Shown: positions 56,836 to 64,000 of the stretch, in pieces
How the letters are laid out: each line of letters opens with the position of its first letter
How positions within the stretch are numbered: position 1 is the first letter of the stretch
NCBI GenBank assembly: GCA_028015205.1
Contig: CM051512.1
Span: 20,553,139 to 20,617,138 of the forward strand
Length of the DNA stretch: 64,000 bases
Reading direction: 5' to 3'
From: Mytilisepta virgata
Lineage: Eukaryota > Mollusca > Bivalvia > Mytilida > Mytilidae
The notes under the pieces: generated by a model
Told to the model about the DNA's origin: nothing
The model's input: the letters and a program-made list of their open reading frames with translations, nothing else
The model's database searches: none
Position numbers and translations under genes: made by a program

Positions 56836-57639
56836 TTTGTGATGTTTCAATACTCTTGTTCTTAGCCCACCTCGGAGCAGCACCAAAACGATGTATACTT
56901 GCCACATTTGTAACACGCACCAGGGCTACAAGAATAAGATACTAGCATGGGGTATATTTTAATGGACGCAAGCCTTGTGCCAGAGGATGCCCAGCAAGAC
57001 AACCGCCCAAGTTAACATCCACACGATTGACCCATAAGCCAACGCCTACCTTGAACCCAACCTCAAAAATGGTACTTGGCGTGACCAGCCGATTGATCAG
57101 GACCGGGCCCATACGACCGCCCGTTAAAGATCAAGTAAGGGCCAAAGTGGCGTGTTTCAGCCACCAGGATACCATCCTTTATCCGTACGGGTATCCACAC
57201 ACGGCAAACATGTGGCCTCATTAAGCCGAGGAAGCCTTGCCCCATTAGCCACCGCCTTCTCTGCTATTCCGTCAGTGGTTAAGATTCCGGAACCCAAACA
57301 CCCAACAGCCGTTCTTGCAACCGGGTGTTCGAATGTTTAAATAAACCAAATGAAAAAGCAAATAAAAAAATATTTAATTGTTTGTTTTGTTTATTTGTCA
57401 CAAACTTGTTCTTATAGTTTACCTGACAATAAAAGACTGAATTGAATTGAATAGAATTGATATCCAGTGTCATACCTGAGATAGAAACTCCGTATTCGTG
57501 ATGACGACAGTAAAACTTTTGGAGTGATTAAATGAACAGAGACTGAACATAACCCTGTTTTAGAAGTTAATGTGACAGCATTATTTCACTGCCGAGAAAG
57601 GTGCAGTATAAATCACATGCGCGGCAGTAGCGAATCAAC

Positions 57640-58130
57640 AATGAAATACACTCCATGGGCTGGAGACCTTGGTATGTTATTGCTTAGAAAAGCAAAGTTC
57701 ACAATCGGAAAATTAATATCGTCACGTTTGTCATAAAGCTTTGATTCCAATCGCTCGCCCATTATTATCTATGTACAAATCTAGATATGAATCAGAAGTT
57801 CGTGTGTCTGTGGTCTCTTTAATTTCAAGTTCACTGGGATAAATGAGATGTAGTTTATCCTTCAACCGAGGATTATAAGTGACAAAACATCATCTCTATT
57901 TCTTTTCTTTCCTATTCAGAAGTCCCTGACAAAATTTAACCTGATATGAAAACCAGAATATATCGGCCCAAAGCGCGGCACACATTTTGTCCCTTTTGGG
58001 ATTCCGATCGTCTGTTGAAAAACATGTTCAGCAAACTCAACACATATGTTGTCGATGAGAAATTCCAGCATCAGTATCAGAGTACTTTTTGTTAGAATCA
58101 ATGTGTTTTTGACAAAATAAGCCTTGTGTT
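57640..58130 (-). mobile_element. Penelope-like RT fragment (right copy)
   Basis: Duplicate of 16990-17430. The minus strand reads LEFLIDNICVEFAEHVFQQT and IGIPKGTKCVP, with similar frame breaks. Confidence 0.68.
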
Positions 58131-59133
58131 GACCAAATATCAGACAGATATATCTTTGTGAACCTTGTTTAGGTCATATGTAGGTCTTGGGAAAAATTTG
58201 GCGATTACTTTTTTCTGTCTCTATATCTAGCTGTCAACAGAATTTCGTGAGACCTTCAACAGCTCTTTTTACCAAATTATAAAATACTTCTGGACGTCTA
58301 CGACGAAATGGAATTCTGCACCCCCACAGAAATAATAAGGAAGAGGACAACTAAGCATATAATATCAATTATTATACCCCCTGCATCGAGGTTTCAGTAT
58401 GTCTGTCCGTTCGTCTTGATTCAGTGTTAGATCACTATATGGAGATGTACATATTGCCAGGAATTTGTATTTGGACAAGAAATGTAAAAGATGGCTGTTT
58501 GGATTTAGGAATTTTTTTAACAAAAGTTCGTTCCATGTGTTGTCCGCAATTCCTCCTACATTACTTGCATGATTTGCATGAAACTTTATGGAGTGTTAGA
58601 TCACATTATGGAGATGTGCATATTATCAGAATTTTCTGTTTGGGCGAGTACTTTGATAAATATGATGATTTGAACTTTGTGTAGCTTTCAAAAGAAACAT
58701 GTTGCTTCGGGGAAGTATTATTCCCTTTGAGGACAGTTATAGTTATCACTATTATTTCAATTACCATTCTATTTTGGTTGCATTGTTATTAGCAATATTT
58801 AAATCAATGTGAAATAATAATTGAATATGCAAAAGATGAAAATGTATTATGAGAACTTGATAAGTCAAAATAATAAGACAACACTTATCAAAGTGGTAAA
58901 AAAATAACATAATTAAGGAAAATTTTAACATATGGCCTTAAGATTAAAGATTTAGAATGTACACATGTACACATGTATATTTATAAAGCTTTAACCAAAT
59001 TATACGGAAATGTAAGAAACTTAGTTTAAAAATTACAGTCTTTTTTATTAATTTGTAAAAACGTGTGCTCTATTGAAATTTGGCATTTAAAAAATGTGGG
59101 AAAACTATTTCAAGAATTTGAAATAAAATACTA

Positions 59134-60675
59134 TACTGAACCGCAAAAGAAACGTCGCACAAAATGACATGTTCACATACATTTATTTCAAAGTGACATA
59201 TATATATTTTAAATTAATTTTTACAAAATTTAATGAATGATTTACAGTCTTTTGGTTACAATGTTCACAAAAACGTCACAATTGTCGCAACGTCACATGT
59301 TTTCAATGCTGTGCTCCCACGTCCGTTAATAACGTGTATGTCCTCCACCTGCACCAATTACTGCGGCACATCTTCGGTACATGGAGTTGATGAGCCGATT
59401 AATAAACGCCATCGGAATACGTGCCCATACTCTCTGAAACGCTTGTGAAAGTTCAGCTGCAGTTGTCGGACTTGGCTGCTCATTATTCAACCGTCTTTGA
59501 ACTTCGTCCCATAAATGTTCAATAGGGTTTAAATCTGGACTCAAAGCCGGCCAATCCATAACATAAATGTTATTCTGCTGTAGCAAGTCTCTTGTGGCTC
59601 TTGCGGTATGCGCACGTGCATTGTCCTGTTGGAAAGTCTTGTTTTGATGACGTGCGAAATGGGGCTGAACATGGGGTGTCAAGACTTGGTCGATGTAACG
59701 GGCAGCTGTTACGCTATTTCCTCTGCCTGGGCCAAGGTTCTGAAAGATGACTGGACCAAGTTTAACGTTAAGGCCGATTCCACCCCATACCATGATGCTA
59801 GGTCCTCCCAACGCGTCTGTTTCCAGAATGCAGCTGTCTTCGTAACGTTCCCCGCGTCTTCTCCACACTCTGGTTCTGCCTTCGGCTGTTGAAATGCAGT
59901 AACGGCTTTCGTCAGAGAAGATGATGTTACGCCATTGTCGATTTCGCCAATTCTGTCGCTGAGTGGCCCACTGAAGACGAGCTTGACGGTGTCGAGGAGT
60001 AAGAATAGGTCCTCTTGCTGGACGGCGACATCTCATGTTTCTAGCAGCTAATCGCCGACGAACCGTATCATCACTTATGGGTCGTCCATGTGTTCCAACA
60101 GTGTTTCTGGCAGTTTCGGCAGCTGGGGTGAACCGATCCATCAAATGGTGACGAACAATGCCTCTATTCTGTCTAGGGGTAGTGACTTGGGGTCTACCAC
60201 TCCGTGGACGGTCATTTGTGCTGTTTGTTGCATTGTACCGTGTCCGTAGACGTTCAATTGTTCGAACAGCACAGTTGAAGTCGTTGGCAATAACTCTGGC
60301 AGATTGCCCAGCATCCAATCGACCAATGGCCTGTTCTCTCTGTTGTGGAGTCAGACGTGGCATAGCTTCTATGTCAACACTGATACTAACACTCTTTAAT
60401 TTTCTCCGGCCTTTTATACCCATAAAGGAGCATGAATTTCACGAACATTTAAGATTTAAGAAAAATTACCGCCAAGTGTGTCCCACGAGCGGTTTTAGGT
60501 ACGGTCGCTCTACGATATCAACTGAAAATTATTCAACCGAAAATTTAATTCACAGGTAATTTAATCTTACCTGGTGATGTAATCGTAATACTGATTATAT
60601 AAAAATCATTAATTAATATTTATTTTGAATTTTGCTAACATTTTGAAAAAGCGACGTTTCTTTTGCGGTTCAGTA
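59134..60675 (-). mobile_element. Tc1-like DNA transposon, apparently complete
   Basis: A 1542-bp element bounded by perfect 25-bp inverted repeats (TACTGAACCGCAAAAGAAAC... at 59134-59158 and its complement at 60651-60675) and flanked by TA on both sides (59132-59133 and 60676-60677). The left duplicate shows the uninterrupted site with a single TA at 18421-18422. Insertion therefore followed the segmental duplication, or that copy was never hit. It encodes one transposase on the minus strand. Confidence 0.95.
59326..60423 (-). CDS. Tc1-family transposase, DD34E
   Basis: An uninterrupted 365-codon ORF. Residues 21-90 look like the bipartite HTH DNA-binding region (MPRLTPQQREQAIGRL, then DRPRSGRP, a GRPR-like hook). 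The catalytic triad is Asp171 (FSDES), Asp267 (QQDNARAHTA) and Glu302 (SPDLNPIEHLW), with 34 residues between the last two, which is the Tc1 spacing. Translation may really start at Met21, giving 345 residues, close to the family norm. The cut-and-paste transposase acts on the element's own inverted repeats. No stop or frameshift is present, so activity is possible though untested. Confidence 0.93.
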   Translation of the reverse strand: MGIKGRRKLKSVSISVDIEAMPRLTPQQREQAIGRLDAGQSARVIANDFNCAVRTIERLRTRYNATNSTNDRPRSGRPQVTTPRQNRGIVRHHLMDRFTPAAETARNTVGTHGRPISDDTVRRRLAARNMRCRRPARGPILTPRHRQARLQWATQRQNWRNRQWRNIIFSDESRYCISTAEGRTRVWRRRGERYEDSCILETDALGGPSIMVWGGIGLNVKLGPVIFQNLGPGRGNSVTAARYIDQVLTPHVQPHFARHQNKTFQQDNARAHTARATRDLLQQNNIYVMDWPALSPDLNPIEHLWDEVQRRLNNEQPSPTTAAELSQAFQRVWARIPMAFINRLINSMYRRCAAVIGAGGGHTRY

Positions 60676-63164
60676 TATTTCTCACCAGTAGGGCAACTTA
60701 CAAAATCAGATTGGATTTTTGTTTAAAATGGACAACTATGTATTGCTCATACTTACATAAAAGTATGCTTTATTTTATTGAGTAGTAAACACTCAAGGAA
60801 ATAACCTTATTTAAATTGGCACAGAAATTCTACCAAAAAGATTCCCGTTATTTACGTTAGAAACAAGGATACAGTTTTTGCTAGTTACATTATCTTCCCT
60901 TGTAGAATCCCCACTACATTTTGCTAGAAGTATATAATTATCAATAATTAACTAGATATTTATTGATGTTACTTCTCATTCAATTTCCTTCTACACTACA
61001 GGAAAAAATCGGTAGTTGTTAGAGAGAGAGAGAAAAAAAAACATTTAAAAAAAGTGCAAGCGAGTTTACGCCAGGGGCACCTATGACTGTTGTCCACACT
61101 TTTGATTTAGATGAGTGTTCAACACCGCCAAGTTCTCCTGTTCCTAAGAACAAACTTGATCACTGCCTTCGGTTTTCGTCGGCGTAGCGGTACCGACTTC
61201 ATGAGAATGTGGGCCAGACATTCTCGGATGAAGCCAATGACACCCATGGTTTTTTTTTTTACCAGAGACGAAATATAAGTTTAATGTAACTGATTGGTTG
61301 TCGATGTGAGGGATACGAAACAAGTTCTTAAAAATCATCCATGAATGAAATTATCTATTCGGGTTAAAATAATGAATACGAGGTAGCCTCTAAATTTCCC
61401 CCTCCTTAAATATTGTATACATCGTCTTCCTCGTATCAGAGACCATGGTTGTTTAGAAAATTTACACGTATTGTAAATTCTAGAGGGTTTTGTATTTTCA
61501 CGAACAGCGTCGGCGTCCGCTTGAAGAGTATAATGGATATTTGCAGATATTTGATAGATTGACAAAATTATATATGAAATGTAATAAAAAAGCATTTTCA
61601 TCCAATAAAGCGGCTGATTAGACATTAGGTTGCTCTAACGTCTGACGGCAATTTTTGTGACACCATTTTCATCATTACATCATTTCACTTTCACTTTGAA
61701 CAATATGTCACGTAGGGCACAGTTTAATTTCTTTGTATAATAAATTGTTTTAAATGACCCCGGTAACCAGCATACATTTTCTAATCGGAAGTCCCTTATA
61801 ACACTCGATGTTTTCTTTGGTATGCAAACGATGCTGACGCATTCACGTCTTTATGGATAAATTATCTCCCGTGATTCAATGTTCCGTAACGAAATAATCC
61901 GAGATCGCTATATCTTGTTCAAAGTGAAAGTGAATTGATGAAAATGGTGGCACAGGGAGAATTTTGGTGAATAAAATGTACATCTTCGTAGAGACAAATG
62001 AATAAGATTGGTGTATGATGTATCTACTTAAAATTTGATATATTACGATGTCGAGTCTAAAACTGCCACCCCAAGTCCGGGTCGGTAATTTAAAGTGCGC
62101 TCTGACGTCCGACGGCCTCAACATGTCAGAAAAATAGGCCTTCAGATGTCAGAGCAATCTCGGACTAGATTAAAGCAGGATAATTCTGCAAACTGTTTTT
62201 TTTATACCTTTTACATAGGAACCATATATGGAGGTTTTAGCTAGTGGTTCTATCAGTTTCTAAATCATTAAACAATACACAATCAATTGATTGAATATAG
62301 GGAATACAATATATTTATTGCATATACCAGACTCAACTCATGGAAATTGGTATATAAAATATATGCGTCTATTAGTAATGACCTTTCAACGAAGTGAATA
62401 CATGTATGTTTTACATGAACCTCAGTCAACACAACGGTTCAAGTATTCACCGAGTCAGAAATGCAAATATAGCGAATTGTTTGTATATCACTCGTACATG
62501 CAACACCTGTTACACGAATTTTGTCCTCCACCTATATTAATCTTACAAGTTGACAATGTACAAAAATTATAATAGAAAAATAGCCAGATCAAAATTTATA
62601 GCAAACCGTCTACAGTCATTAAAAGGAGAAATATATCATCTGTACTAATTAAAATATGACACTGTTCAATTTAATAATATATCATTACATTTTCCGGCTT
62701 TCTATCAACCTATCTTGATTTAAAGGCAGGACATGAACTTTGGTCTCTGACGGTGACCTATTTCATATGACAATGATAATTGTTTTAATTACAGCATACA
62801 TGTATCTATGATCACAAATACAGTACGTCATATTAGAACTGATTTTTAATTTGATAAAAACTTAATACTTCAGAGTCCTGTCATACAACAGAATACGCAC
62901 TATTCCTAAAGGAGTTTTCGATGAAGCTACATCAGTTAGAGTTCTGTAAGTGGAATAAGTATTACCCTTAACTTAAGTTTTAAGTTAATCTTCGATCAAT
63001 GTTTGTATATTCAGATGGAATCAGTTCTAACTTCTCTGATATTGGTAGGGTAGAACTAACCCTGTCATCAATGGGGTAGAAATACATACTTCGTCTGAAT
63101 ATAACTGTCCAGAATGGTTCTAGATATGATCTGTCCAGGACGGGACATGATTAGTCAAGGTTAT

Positions 63165-63860
63165 ACAGCCATAAGTAAAGTCAAGAAATACCAAAGGGAT
63201 ATTGGAAGGAGGGGAAAATCGAAACAACTGACAAACTCCGGAGAACAACGAAGACAAGACCAAAACAATACATTCACTAAAATTAAAAATTAAAAACATA
63301 TGAACATGGACACCACCAAAAAAACGGTGCTCCGGATTAGTAAGCAGTCTCTGCTTCCTGTGGGACACCCGACATCCTGCCCATGTCAAATCCGGTATGA
63401 GGAAGGGACAACATCAACGGAACAGGTCAATTTTCATTTGGGAAACGGTTTGTTCATACATGTCAACCAAGTCATGATGACGTCTATAAAACTTTAATAA
63501 GGATGACCCCAACATACCACTATCTGAGCAACTTTTCTGTCAGGAACGGAGATCTGTCCAGAAAGTCAATATATATGTCACATGCTACGAAATAACGTCT
63601 GAGTTGGGAAATAAATACTCCATACGCCGGTGCTGTAATTTTGCCGCTCAAAAATGGGAAGTTGACGATTGTAAAGTCAAAATCATCCCGTGTGTCTTGT
63701 TCTGTATTTAGCCTTCATCTACTGTCAATATCGAGATGACGGTCAAGATAAGATGTATACATATGTACTTTGCAGAGTCTGTGGTATCCTTAATTTTGAG
63801 CTTATTTGGATAAATTCCCAAAACGTGAATAAATGGTTCTAGGGTAGATTTTCATATATG
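63165..63860 (-). mobile_element. Penelope-like element, RT end and 3' tail (right copy)
   Basis: Duplicate of 20865-21560, differing mainly near 63315-63345, where it keeps the cggtgctccgga segment that the left copy has altered. Confidence 0.6.
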
Positions 63861-64000
63861 GTTCATGAATAAAACTGTCAAGAATGGTTCAAAATCAAAA
63901 CTACCCAGAACGGAATTACATGTAGACTGTGTAGGAAGTCGTTGGTTCAAATGGAATTTGTAGTTTTTGTTCAATAAGTTTTTATGATAAGTCTAAAGGA

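Larger units (their letters stand above)
51286..57345 (-). mobile_element. I-like non-LTR retrotransposon (LINE), nearly full span but broken
   Basis: On the minus strand, from about 57345 to 51286: a 5' region, ORF1 with a gag-like domain and zinc knuckles, ORF2 with AP-endonuclease, reverse transcriptase, RNase H and a C-terminal CCHC, and a 3' UTR ending CACGGCGTTAAAC plus a TCAATC-type tail. Endonuclease plus RNase H plus a late CCHC indicates the I/Nimb group (inference). Frameshifts, stops, a changed RT catalytic Asp, a nested Penelope-like fragment (51990-52560) and a nested short repeat (53511-53585) show it is dead. The left duplicate keeps only its two ends. Confidence 0.85.
45076..64000 (+). 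repeat. Segmental duplication, right copy (runs off window)
   Basis: Colinear with 3978-21700. Relative to the left copy it lacks a 3.7-kb stretch (left 7289-10998) and about 235 bp (left 13565-13795). It has kept 4.8 kb of LINE that the left lost, and gained a 1542-bp Tc1 element. An additional homologous piece at 44340-44790 matches the 0.7-kb tandem unit near 4430 and 5130. Confidence 0.9.

Noticed and set aside
59608..59892. Plus-strand ORFs within the Tc1 element (also 60158-60559)
   Set aside because: Antisense shadows of the GC-richer transposase gene.

Overview
This window is an AT-rich eukaryotic genome segment with split genes, consensus splice sites and dense retroelement remains. 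It is most likely from a bivalve mollusc, and a mussel would fit. That attribution is inference from the repeat types: tRNA-headed SINEs ending in a GGCGTTAAAC-type tail, I-like LINEs, Penelope-like RT fragments and Tc1 elements. No rRNA gene, functional tRNA gene, operon or CRISPR array was seen.

The one host gene that can be assembled lies on the plus strand, from a coding exon at 13092-13261 (or an upstream exon at 6666-6717) to a stop at 39887. It encodes a single-pass leucine-rich-repeat (LRR) membrane protein. In order there are a signal peptide with an LRRNT-like Cys pair, LRRs each carried by its own 72-nt exon (all with the same 2-2 phase), a reduced C-terminal cap exon, three Thr-rich stalk exons, a transmembrane exon and a cytoplasmic tail exon. 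The exons I joined keep one reading frame and total 1248 nt (415 residues). Five of the LRR exons (29190-32736) sit in a tandem array of roughly 0.7-1.2 kb genomic units. One array exon has lost its donor site, and three further degenerate LRR exons are visible.

A large direct segmental duplication frames this gene. About 3978-21700 is repeated at about 45076-64000, with an extra piece at 44340-44790, and the right copy runs off the window. Both copies carry the upstream exon, the signal-peptide exon and the start of intron 1. A second paralogous LRR gene therefore starts at 46551/49351 and presumably has its LRR exons beyond 64000. Differences between the copies act as natural markers: a 3.7-kb segment absent from the right copy, a 4.8-kb internal deletion of a LINE in the left copy, and a clean Tc1 insertion in the right copy whose empty TA site is preserved in the left.

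Mobile elements, left to right: decayed 5' fragments of an I-like LINE (2040-3160), an RT-less CR1/L2-like LINE (10550-13048 and 47262-49308), an internally deleted I-like LINE (15268-16645) and its fuller but broken copy (51286-57345) with a nested Penelope-like fragment and a nested short repeat, many Penelope-like RT and 3'-tail fragments, a possible solo LTR (27239-27727), two SINEs with target-site duplications (30315-30578 and 43708-43973), an LTR/PBS-like fragment (about 43985-44339), and an apparently intact DD34E Tc1 element (59134-60675). Much of the rest is intronic or intergenic AT-rich DNA in which I recognise nothing.
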